From positions 1 through 32,311 of the forward strand of contig NW_022204750.1 in assembly GCF_008831285.2 (NCBI RefSeq): a stretch of 32,311 bases of DNA. Direction: 5' to 3'. This document shows, piece after piece, positions 22,037 to 32,218 of this stretch. A program made the position numbers and the translations under genes. The notes under the pieces were generated by a model. That model made no database searches and was not told the origin of the DNA. It saw only the letters and a list, made by a program, of their open reading frames with translations. Position 1 is the first letter of the stretch. Every line of letters begins with the position of its first letter. The stretch comes from Nymphaea colorata. Lineage: Eukaryota > Streptophyta > Magnoliopsida > Nymphaeales > Nymphaeaceae.

Positions 22037-22380
22037 CTTCTTAGATTTAGATATATACAGATAAACTTAATTAGTTTTTTATTTGAAGACGAAGAAAAAA
22101 AAACGGATGATCATCAGAATCTGTTAGAGATATGACTAGAAAAAGTTTAATAAAGTTGTCGCTATTATTTTACTTTCACAGTTGTTTGCTTAAATATTTG
22201 TAATATTATCAAATGAATGTTTTTTCGCTCTTTTAGATTGTAAAAGCTTGCCTAGATCTTGTAGACTGCTTCTAAGCATGAAGATGTTTATTTATTTTAT
22301 TCTGAGCAATTCAGCTTGCCAATCTAAAAATAGTCTTCGCATATGGAAGCTACACTTAATAAAGAAGCTAGATTAGACGA
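22037..22380. other. Intergenic, nothing recognised
   Basis: AT-rich spacer between two minus-strand genes; presumably holds the promoter of the gene starting at 22036. Confidence 0.5.
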
Positions 22381-25300
22381 TCACTTAGTGGATAGGTACT
22401 TCTTGATCAGTTCCTCTTCGACCTTAGGATCGTTTTGGAAAGGCTGCAAAGGCTTCATCTCATAGTGTACGATCTAAGTGATTAAAGGCTTGGTGGGCTT
22501 TTGCACACGTAAAACATAGCTAACAGTTGCTTTTCCTACCTGAACTCTCTCCTATAAGATGTTATTCCTAATGAATGTTGTCTAGACTGCGTTTTCCCCA
22601 ATTAGCGACAATTTTCCGAAAAATCCCTTCTCGTAAATCCTGAAGAGGATCAACTTTTTCTCTCCTCGGTAAATCTCAATCATATCCCTGATGGCAGCTT
22701 TACTATCGTTTTTATGCCCTGTTGAGTTCCGGATTGCACTTAGGCAAAGAATCGAGCATTCACATGGTCAGCAACGAATATCTTGAATATATTCTTTTGG
22801 CTCATGCCCTCAATGTGGGTAATCTATATTTATATTTAGTTCTTCTCTAGGTATCTGACGACGTCTAGATTGTACTTCTCCACTTTTTCCTATTTGATGC
22901 TTGGGAATCCAACAAGCTCTCCTTTTGGCCAACTTTTCAAATACTTGATATTGTCTTCACAGGTGGTTAGAGATTGTTTGCATATTTATAGATTTTAGGG
23001 ATTCGTGCTCTTCTTGATCTTGCCAGCGTAGTCTTTATAGCAGCCATCTATTTCGCAAATAGTTATGTGGCCTTTTCCGCTTCTAAGCTAGTCAAAAAGC
23101 TACTTTTTTTGAGATCCGCAAGGGTTTAGCCATAGAAAATTGACTCATTGATTTGGGGAAATAGTTGTTGGGCCACGTTGTATATATCTAGCTCGGGATT
23201 CTTCTCAAGTTGCTGCAGAGTCTTTACAGCATCATCCTTTTTGAACTTTTCGTATTCAAGTAAATTCCGATTGTTTTTTAAAGGTATTTAATTGTCTCTG
23301 TAATACTTGAGCAAGCTTTCGTAGGGGCCATCGTGCATATCAGATATTTTTTCTTTTTATCTACTGGCCATGAATTCACCTTCTTCATCTCCTAGTTTTC
23401 CTAAGTAAATTGTCAGCTACCGGAAGCTTGAGTTATGGGGGATTGTTGCTGACATTTTTGAACATTTCTTCAAACCATGCCTCATCTTTTCCTCCGAATC
23501 GGCTCTTCAGGACTTACTATTCCTCGGCAATGGCTTCTTTCAAGAATTGGCTAAATTATCTTTATTATACTTTTCAGTCTTGGATGCTGTTGCTTTGTTA
23601 ATGTCTCTGTATTTGGCAGCAACTAGCTTCTTCTGCGAGACCAGCTAAATCAATCTTTCCCTTTTGGAGAGTAATTCACGATAGTAGACAATATCTACTG
23701 TCCTAACGCTCTCTTCGAAGAGGAGATGGACAGCAGTGAAGCAGACTACTTCATTGATGTTAGGCTTGACTATCTTTTTAGCTTAGGACTGGCTTGCTCC
23801 TTTTCCGCCCTTCAATTTTTAATACCTGGCCTGCTGCTCTTCATAGCTGAATCCTGCATCGTTGACTAGGCCTTAGAACCACTCCATAACGTTGTCGTCA
23901 CACATGTCCTTCAGGTCGAACAAATCCATCTCCACTATCTCCTTCAGCCTATCACTAAATAGAAGAATCTTTACTTCGTAGAAGTCTTCAGCGAGGACTC
24001 TTGCAGTTGCTTGTACTTTTCAGGTGTGATTTCTCCAGTCTTCATCATATTGAAAATGGCCTCTTTTCTTTAGAAGCAAAGGCAGAACGTTTCAGCATCT
24101 TTTTAAAATTCGGTCATGAACTCATCTAGAGCTTTCAAGCTGAAGATAGTGTTTGGATTTATTCCTAGTTTTCCAACCTTGCTCGACTTGGAGGCCTACG
24201 CTGGGATTTCCTTCTTTGGCTAAATTGGCTTGATTGGCTATTTTTTACTTATTTTTGGGCTATTCCTCATCCTCATCTGAATGCAGCTAGATATCATCAT
24301 CTGAGATGTTGATTTAATCACTATCATCGTTAGCAGGCTTCATCTTTTCCCCCTTTTCCAATCTTTGCAGGATAGCTTCCTGGTCCTACAGCATTATCTA
24401 CGAATTAGAAACCACATCCTTGAACCACTCTTGGACATTATTATCGTGGAAATCCTCCAGTTCTGAAAATTAGAACTCCATTCCTTCCTTTATTTATGGA
24501 CTATGTTAAGATGATTGTACTCCTTGGCATCCTTGATAGCAGCCACCAGCAATGTTTGTATTTCTATGCAGTGAGGGCTCCTTTGCTACCAAATCTAGAA
24601 ATTTCTTCTTTCTGGTGAGCAGATCACGATATTTCTCTTTGCTTGATGTTAGCTTTTCCAAGTAATCATCGAAGATTTAAATGAAGTCATTGCGTTGATG
24701 TCGAAAACTGAGCCTACCTGTGATGGCGTAACTTTTTTATTTTACATCTATTTTATCTACTTATCCACTTCCTTCTTTTAGATTGGCTTGATGACAACCT
24801 CTGCAGCTGGTTCTTACTTTTCAGTTTCTAGAGTTGTTCCTCCAGCTTTTCAGACGTTTCTTCGATTATCTCTTTGAACCAAGCGCCAACATTCCCGTCA
24901 TGGAAGTCCTAAATGCCCTAAAGTTCAAATTTATAATCTGATTTCAGATCCTAACTAAACTATCAGAAAGGTTACTTGGTGATCTTGGTGATGTACAGCT
25001 AAAGCGTCGATTTATATTTCTCTGCAGTGAGGGCCTTGCTCTTCACCAAGCCTAATAACTTTTGCTTCCTCTAGAGCAGTTTGCCACAGTATTCCTTATT
25101 TGCTTCGTTAGACTAAAGCAGATCATCGATGGATTTAAAACTAACCAAACTGTCATAACACCTTGGCTCTAGTTTCCTGCCTTTACGCTACTGTTGCTTG
25201 TGCTTGCAGATGACGACTGAGTCGATGCTGATGATGATTATACATTCTTTTTGGTGCTGTTTGTGGTGTATTTCTGATAAAGTTTTTCCTGCTATTCATA

Positions 25301-25606
25301 GTAAGCTCCCGTATCTTATATGACTTCCCTGAACCACAGCTCAACCATTTCTTCGCTCTTGCCATCCTTGCATTTAAGCAGATCGCTCTCAGCGCATTTC
25401 TTAATATCCCCGCTTTCCTCCTTGTAGGCCTTAGCGACCAAAGCTTTATATTTTTTAGCATCGATCTTCATGGACTGAAGCAGACCGATTATCATTTTCT
25501 TTTTCTAGAAGAGAGCAACGAATGTCTCGGGCTTGTTTTTGTTGTCAGCCATACATTTGTCGAGCGCTGAGAGCACCCAAATGTTATCAGCATTGATATT
25601 CGCCAT
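22381..25606 (-). CDS. Large protein of five ~150-residue helical repeats with C-terminal C2-like region
   Basis: ATG 25606 starts MANINADNIWVLSALDKCM; TGA is at 22381 (about 1,070 residues). Five repeats, spaced roughly 420-545 bp, each contain RK..L.LV....LTA.KYK and then a D..V..WF motif: ELWFREVI (near 25340), FHDGNVGAWFKEII (24890), FHDNNVQEWFKDVV (24440), CDDNVMEWF (23895), DEAWFEEMF (23475). The C-terminal ~130 residues (LILFRIYEKGFFGKLSLIGE, KATVSYVLRVQKP) resemble a C2 domain, a little like the CC2D1/Lgd family, but this is a weak likeness. Several single-base breaks interrupt the frame and small introns may exist. Function unknown. Divergent from the gene at 25750, 143 bp apart. Confidence 0.6.
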
Positions 25607-25749
25607 AAATTATAATAAACAAACCATAAGCCATTCACATTTGCTTTACATTTGGATTATTTTTATGTGTTTGTTTTGCTTATCTTATAAGTTGGCCCCT
25701 CATTAAAAGCAAGGGACGTTTTAAATTAATAATTGATTGCAGGTAATAA

Positions 25750-26175
25750 ATGGGAGATTGTGTTTCGACTGTATTTGCTAACTCAAACTCGGTGAAGCCA
25801 GAACAGCAATAAAAGCCAAAATAGGGAAGCCTCAAGAAGGAACGCTTACCAAAAGAGCAAGAGATTAGCAAGGCGAACCCATAGGCGACCAGACCTACTG
25901 AGAATTCAAAAGTGGAAGAGCTGTAAGGGTATAGGAACGATAATGTTAGTGAAGTGAATGTTATGAGGAGCGGAAGCAATTTCTCACTGACTGAATCGCA
26001 CAGGATGAAGCTGAAGATGGAAATGCAGGTGCTTAGGCCGTCGGAAATTGAGAGTAGCCAACTCATCAACAGACTCGCAGAAAACAGCCAAATTTCGCAT
26101 AATAACAGCATTTGGAACACAGCACTGAATGCGCCTTCTCACAGAAACACGGTCAATAACTCTGAAATCAAATGA
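25750..26175 (+). CDS. MGDC-start (N-myristoylation type) protein B, paralogue of the 22036 gene
   Basis: Intact, 141 residues, ATG 25750 to TGA 26175, no break and no intron. MGDCVSTVFANSNSV is a dual-acylation type N-terminus. A polar Lys/Pro/Gln-rich region follows, then NFSLTESHRMKLKMEMQ. A block IESSQLINRLAENSQISHN-NSIW near the C-terminus matches protein A at about 15 of 23 positions. Four TAA/TAG codons are in frame. A minus-strand frame over the same interval is hydrophobic and is taken as a shadow, because the plus frame shares the block with protein A. Function unknown. Confidence 0.75.
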
Positions 26176-26490
26176 TCACAATATTTTTCAATAAAATAAA
26201 CCAGCTAGAATTAAGTTGCATGATGCTTAATCATCTATTATTCTAAGGGCAGTTTGAAAAAGATAAGTTGAATGGTTTTTGTGTGTTTAAGCTTTCATAA
26301 TTTAAATGTACATGCAAGATGTTAATATAAGATCATTATTCTTAATATTCCAATACGATGAACAAAAAATTGGCTTCAAATGAAGATAAAAGCGAATATT
26401 CTTCTGGAGAAGCCTCCTAGATTATCTCCTATTTCTTATTATGATTTTTTAAAAACCGGACAAGGTAATTTTAAATTTCATTTAAACAAT
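26176..26490. other. Intergenic, nothing recognised
   Basis: AT-rich spacer between two plus-strand genes with MG-C starts. Confidence 0.5.
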
Positions 26491-28375
26491 ATGGGTTGCC
26501 TTGCGTCCAATACAATCAATCCTAATCAAAAAGACCCAAATTAACCCGCTGACGATAAACCCGCGCCACCTGCGAGAATCATTCGTCCGCCTTTGGAAGT
26601 TCCCCCAGCTTAGAGAATTCCTACAGCCCAAATCAATCCCCTGAATTAGGAAATTTCCCCTACTTAAAATATTCCCTCAACGTAGGTAATTCCGAGCGAG
26701 TTCGGAGAGACCATTAAGAGCCTCATCAACAACTACTCTGTGATAAAGGAGATGATGAAACTATTAAGTGGGGTCGCCCACTCCGAAGACCAACTCACCT
26801 ACGTCGCTAACGCACTGGCCGACAACATCCTCATCCTCGAGCAGGCAGAGACTCCGGAGGAAAAGAAGCGAGTCTAATAGCTCTTCACAGAGGAAAACAG
26901 GAACTCATCAAGGAAGGGAAGCTTTATTTCCACGCACTGTAGGAGGATTTCTTAATGCCGAAAAGCAAAGGGGTTCAAACAGCCAAAATCCAAAGCATCT
27001 CAAGAATCTACCACACGGTCGCCAACATCAAACAGGTAAGTGAATTCACTAAAGAAAAAACAAACGATTTCGGAATAACCTGCAAGAGAAATAACGACTA
27101 TAAAGTTCGATCAGAAGACGAGATTTAATAGCTTGTAAAATATGAAGCTGTTGGCCATTAAACGGAGAATTTTGGGAAGAAATTCAGCTTTAAGTAAACT
27201 CGATTCGTCAGGAATCGGAAAGCATCGGTAAGCTGTTTTCGTAATGCTTCGTAAAGCACCGAGAGGGAATTGAAGGGCTAAGGTTCGACCTCAGCGAGGA
27301 ATAGGTAATGCGGGTCGCGGAGGTCTCAAGAGAGGCCTGCAACTACTACGACAACGGCGTCTACTTGCTGCTCGTCTACTTCGTCACTTCCTGCAGGCAG
27401 CTCTAAAATGGGAAAGCCCCACTCGCGGCCATCGAGCAGAGCATGCAGAGGGCGCTGGACATGGTCTCCGCGAAGTACCCGCCCGGAGAGGGCCTCAAGG
27501 AGGAGCAGAAGGAGTACGCAGAGGCCTTGCGGAACCTCGCCCTCAAGGACAAGTTCGCCCATGAGCCGCAGAAGCTGGACCCTACGGGAGGCCGAAGCAG
27601 GAGCAGGCCGAGAGGTCATCAGCAAGTACGCCAGGATAGCGAAGCAGAACCGGGAGCACTTCGAGGAGCTGGTCCGCAGCACTGTCTGAAGAAGGGCCTC
27701 GAAACGCACGTCGGCCTGAAGTACAACCCCGACAACCCCAACCGCAAGGCCCTCACGCGCATCAAGGAGAAAATGTTCTTCAAGAAGGACGCCGTCCTCA
27801 AGCGGCAGCGAGGGAAAGCATAGGCGAAACGCTGAGCAGCGAAGAGACGGCCTACGCAAAGGCCATCGACGAAAACTTAGAAAAAATGAGCGAAATTCTG
27901 TTCTCCGTCAGCGACATGGTTCGGGGGAAATGCACGTTTTTGGAGATCAGCGACATCATCGAAACCGTAAACGAAATCAAAAGGTTCGCGAGGGACGATC
28001 CGCAGAAACGCTTCAGAATCACAGAGGTCGAAAGCCGCTTCACAACCCCATCCCCATCAGCGACGTGACCTCAAATCGCAATCAGGGAGGAGATTATTGC
28101 TTAGCTGCACTGACCATCCAGACCAACCTGGCGGCCTACAACTTCGCGCACAAGATCTACGAGCTGCAGAGGACCAAGGTCTTCTCGAAGGTCAAGATCG
28201 CCCACAACTACTTCGAGGAGTACCGCAAGGACTTCAGGGAACTCACCAAAAAGACAGTAGCATTGAACAGGGGCGCTTCATAACAAGGGAAAGCATTTAC
28301 CCCCAAACCATAAAGGCCATCTCATCATACTTCGACCTTGAAAGCGTTAGGAAAAAGCTTTCGATAAATCTTTGA
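26491..28375 (+). CDS. MGC-start helical protein with GC-rich core, unknown function
   Basis: ATG 26491: MGCLASNTINPNQK, again a Gly2/Cys3 acylation-type start. A Pro/Ile-rich linker with a periodic pattern follows (RIPTAQINP, EISPTXNIPST), then a long mostly helical region (KEMMKLLSGVAHSEDQLTY, ALDMVSAKYPPGEGLKEEQ, HFEELVRSTV, KVKIAHNYFEEYRKDFREL) to TGA 28375. A 29-nt intron, 27228-27256, rejoins KAS-HREGIEGL. Single bases are missing near 26891 (AAAA), 27587, 27687, 27822, 28040 and 28250. From ~27290 to ~28260 codons are strongly G/C-ending, unlike the rest of the chromosome. No domain recognised. It may extend into the following leucine-rich-repeat gene, since that frame is open across 28375. 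Confidence 0.6.
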
Positions 28376-28445
28376 AAAAGTATTGTTCAACAAGCTCAAA
28401 TAAACCAAAAACATTCCTTAGTTTAGTGTATGTGTAAACAAGCAA

Positions 28446-30457
28446 ATGCAGGACTTAATGCTTCCTATTTTCAACATGCAGATGGGCAAGTGGAACAAAC
28501 CAATCGGATACGACATAGTGCCAATAATCTGGAGCTAAGATTCTTAAATGCTGAAAGCTACTCTCCTCTACTTCTTCTTTAAGAATGTCGACCTGTCCAA
28601 ATAGCTGCCTCATATAACCGAATTGCTTTCGGCAATCAAAATAGATACCGACCCATTCTGCCTATACATGAGATAATCTTTTTTCATCGGAAATGAATGC
28701 TTCAGGTATTCTCGGTAGACCCAAAGACTCCACAATAAGATATAATAGCTTACACAGCTGCGGGTAATTAGGAAATATCTCCTCCGGCTTTAGTCTTTAA
28801 GCATTAGTGTTTCGTATAGAATGATATTCTTGAAGAGTAATGCCCCTAGAAGATCAATACACTGAGGTAATTTACGAACTTTTACTTCAACATGAGAGAT
28901 TAGAATGGAAACATCGTTGACGAGTTTGAAAGATATTACAACTGGCTCATATCCACATTGAGAGGAACCCAAAGCTTGATACTGGGACTATAGCGAGTGA
29001 AGCAAGCTTCTCATGGCAGAAAAACTACTCAGGGAAGGTGAGACGCAAAAGGCTAAAAAAATCCTGTAATAGGCGAGAGACAATTTCAAGGCAAGGAAGT
29101 ACATCTCAAAGCCTTGTTCTGTGAGCTTCTGCTCGCCGAGTGCAAACTCATATTGGAAAAGCCGTCTCTGGAAGAATTCAGGCAGTATTATGACAAGGAA
29201 GTGAACAGAAAGGCCCTCACTCTCGGTCTCCAACTGCAGGGGACATCCGTAGCCAACTCAGAGTGGCGAATCGCTTCATAATTGTTCAAAAGGTGCAAAG
29301 AAATTTAAGAAAAAAGATACGCCTTGAAAGTGCATTACAGCAAAGCCATAACTCAGTCAAGCAAAAGCTAAGGCAAGCCTTTAATTTGAAGATGAAACAA
29401 ATAGGCCCCAATTTAAGGAATGCAAAGTTGAAGAACCTGAGATAGCTTCAAACGACACCATTTTTTATTTTTGCCTGTAGAACCTAAGGTAGGAAGGCGG
29501 AGGGAGTGATATCTGTGCGTACCTAGCAAAAGCAGTTTGGAAGAATCTCTTTGATGTGAATCTGAGTAAGAAAATGTAAATTTAGAGAGCAATGGATTGG
29601 GACTGGAGGATGCGCGGACTTGGTCAAGGGTGATTGGAAGTATTTGTCCAAACTGGATTTAGGTATAAAATTCTATAAATTAGGAGACAATGAATCCATC
29701 GGAGACGAAGGGTGTGCCATCCTGATTAAAGGAGACTGGAAGAACTTGAGAGAAATCAATCTATGTGCTCACTTGCTAATATAGCTGGCAACCGTATTGG
29801 GGATGAAGGCTGTGCCCATCTGGTCAAAGCAGATTGGAAGGTCCTATAGTTTCTGTATTTGAGTAAAAGCCAGTGCATTTAGGCAAAAACAGAATCGGGG
29901 ATAAAGGCTGCGAATATCTGAGCCAAGCGAACTGGGAAAGCATTCAATTACTTTATCTGGGTATTATTCGGTTGCTAAATTAGGCAACAACATTATTGGG
30001 ATGCCGGCTGCGCACACTTGGTTAAGGCAGACTGGAAATATTTTTGTCGGCTGTAGTTGGGTATTGATCTATTGCTACTAAGGCTATAACAGAATAGGGG
30101 ATGAAGGCTGTGCCCACCTAATGCACGGAAAGTGGGAACGATTCAAAGAACTGATCTTGGGTATTCAAATGGTAATAAAGAGAAAAATGAAATCGGGGAT
30201 GAAGGCTGTGCCCATTTGGTGAAAGGTGATTGGAAGGAACTGTAAGTAATGAGCTTGCGTATTGGCCCTGCTAATATAGAGTTTAACAAAAAAATTAGTC
30301 AAGAGTCATGTACCAGTCTGCTAAAGGCGAACTGGCTAAATTTGAGGAAGCTTAGTTTTTCTCTTAGATAGAGTAAAAATCCCATAAGAAAGGTGAAATA
30401 GTTCTCTAAACTGCCGAGATAATTCAATAATGGAGGGAAAGCCACGGAATAAAATGA
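28446..30457 (+). CDS. Leucine-rich-repeat protein with a micro-intron in nearly every repeat
   Basis: The 3' half (29480-30400) encodes about nine LRRs of ~28-30 residues with consensus N.IGDEGCAHLVKADWK.L..L.LG. Between repeats, and always after the first base of the codon following the L.L of the repeat, lies a GT-AG intron: 29566-29585, 29663-29683, 29765-29784, 29863-29882, 29961-29983, 30061-30082, 30161-30180, 30259-30279, and one after the last repeat, 30373-30392. The end is then HGIK, TGA 30457. The N-terminal half is helical (LLREGETQKAKKIL, LKALFCELLLAECKLILEKPS) and frame-broken near 28870, 29000, 29095 and 29365; the start is uncertain (ATG 28446 or 29013, or fusion with the previous gene). 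In the fifth repeat ATTGGG lacks one G compared with ATTGGGGAT of its sisters. LRRs are protein-binding; partner unknown. Confidence 0.78.
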
Positions 30458-30584
30458 TATCATCATTTTAACCGATGTTAAGGATAGATAATCACATTCA
30501 TGCCACAGATCTTTAGGACCATCCTATTTGCTGCTAAAATATGCTAAAATTGGTGTAATTGAAACTGATAAAGATAGTGATCAT

Positions 30585-31871
30585 TCAAGATTTGCGGTAG
30601 TTGCTGTTCTTGCTCCAAGTGTTAAATTCTTACTCCGCGCTATTCGAAATCTATGGTATTTTTCGAGTGTCTTCTGGCTTGTACGGCTTGTAACGCTCCT
30701 TGCAGCTGTCGATCACTGCCTTTAGAGGAGACTTGAGCTTTGCTTCCGATAAATCTCTCCAGCTGAAGTCTTTTGAAGTGAAAAATCTGTGGGATTTTAT
30801 GTCCTCCCATGACTTGCTACCCAAGCGCTCAGAAGGCTCGAAGCGAAGTAGTCCGTTGATTAAGTCCTTCAGCTACTCGCTTGTATTTGGGTTGTCCCAC
30901 TTGCGATTGTTCTCCGCCAACTTTACAATCCGCTTGACTTTCCGACGATCTTTCACCTCAGGACCAGTGAACGGAGGAGAATAGTTTGAGATTTCATAAG
31001 CAAAGACTCCTAGAGTCCACAAGTCTACTTCTCGCCCATACCCCTACCGGAGCACGATTTCCGGTGCGTAGTAAAAGGTAGTTCCTGCTTCAGTCTTGGC
31101 CAGTTCATCGTTGTTGAGTTGCTTAGCCAGTCCAAAGTCAGTGAGTTTGGCATACCCATCTTCAAAGACAAGCACATTTTAAGGCTTAAGATCACGGTAC
31201 ATGATGCCTTTGGTGTGCAGGTACTCCAAACCAAGCACGATGCAACCCAGTAAAAACCTAACTGCTTTTTCTCCTAGGCTCTTCAGTCTCTCCAGCCTGG
31301 GTGATTTTTCAGAGATGAAGGAGTATACGTCACCACCCCGTGCCCACTCCATCACTAAGTAGAGGAATTTTTTATCGCGGAAGGCATAGTGGAGCGTGGT
31401 GATGAAGGGACAATGAGACTCCTGCAGGATCTTCTTCTCTAGTCTGATGCTAGCAGTTAGTTTTTTCCTGAGGACTTAGTATTTGGGGATGCGCTTGATA
31501 GCATATTTTTCGGTCCTGCCTCTTTTTTTATTATCAAGGAGTTCACCCAAGAAAACTTCTCCGAAGCCTCCACTGCCGATGCGGTGAGTTATATCAAAGT
31601 CCGACCATGTTAGCGTTTTTTTATCACTCGGTAATGGAAATTTCTCTTATAAACGCTTAATCACATGCTACTCATGCGATTAACGAGAATCCTTACGCTA
31701 CGGAGAGTCGCAATCAGACCGATTTTGAGAGCTATTTCTGTTGTGGGTGCCTTTTGTATTGGGACTTTTAGGGCCTTTTCTGGCCCTAGGAGAGAGGGGG
31801 AGGGGGAATGGAACATGCTTACTTATTTCCGAAGGATCACGATCGCAACAGACCGAGGTGACGACTCCCAT
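30585..31871 (-). CDS. AGC-type serine/threonine protein kinase with acylation-type N-terminus
   Basis: Intact 428-residue frame from ATG 31871 to TGA 30585, no intron or break. Residues 1-9 MGVVTSVCC look like an N-myristoylation plus palmitoylation site. Residues 10-88 are basic and Ser/Pro-rich. The kinase domain spans ~90-350: GSGGFGEV, AIK, EKKIL, the catalytic YRDLKPXN (225-232), DFGLAK (245), YYAPE, DLWTLGVFAYE and PSERLGS. A C-terminal extension (DFSWRDL) is typical of AGC kinases (PKA, PKG, S6K). All invariant residues are present, so it should be active. The membrane-tethering inference rests only on the first nine residues. The KPXN codon is TAA (31181-31179), used in place of Glu or Gln. 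Convergent with the LRR gene, 127 bp apart. Confidence 0.93.
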
Positions 31872-32218
31872 ATTTATAAGAATAAGTAACTTTTAATTAA
31901 AATCATGTCGGTATTACATGACTCATTATAGATGCTATGCCTAGCCACTTACAATTGATCAAATTCTATGATACTTTGGATAGTGATTTGGATCATTCTA
32001 ACGGTCTATTTTTTGGCGGTTTTTGCAAAAGAGAAGCTGTCTAGCAAAGAAACGGCAATTGTGAACAAAATATAAATAAGGGGATTATCCAGAAAAGAAA
32101 ATGGTTATCAAAGAGGCTTCATATCATTTTTTCATTAGTAATATATTATTTCATGCATTTGCCAAAATCAAAATGCCAAACCGTCAAAATAGATTCAATA
32201 TCTACTGTTAAAAATAAT
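31872..32218. other. Subtelomeric spacer, nothing recognised
   Basis: AT-rich sequence between the kinase start and the right telomere; it must hold the kinase promoter. Confidence 0.55.

Noticed and set aside
25680-26120. 146-residue hydrophobic minus-strand frame
   Set aside because: The plus strand encodes an intact protein sharing a block with another gene here; the hydrophobic look comes from reading a polar gene backwards.
27326-27859. 177-residue minus-strand open frame
   Set aside because: It is the complement of a GC-rich coding segment of the plus-strand MGC-start gene; high GC makes antisense frames open. No motif seen.
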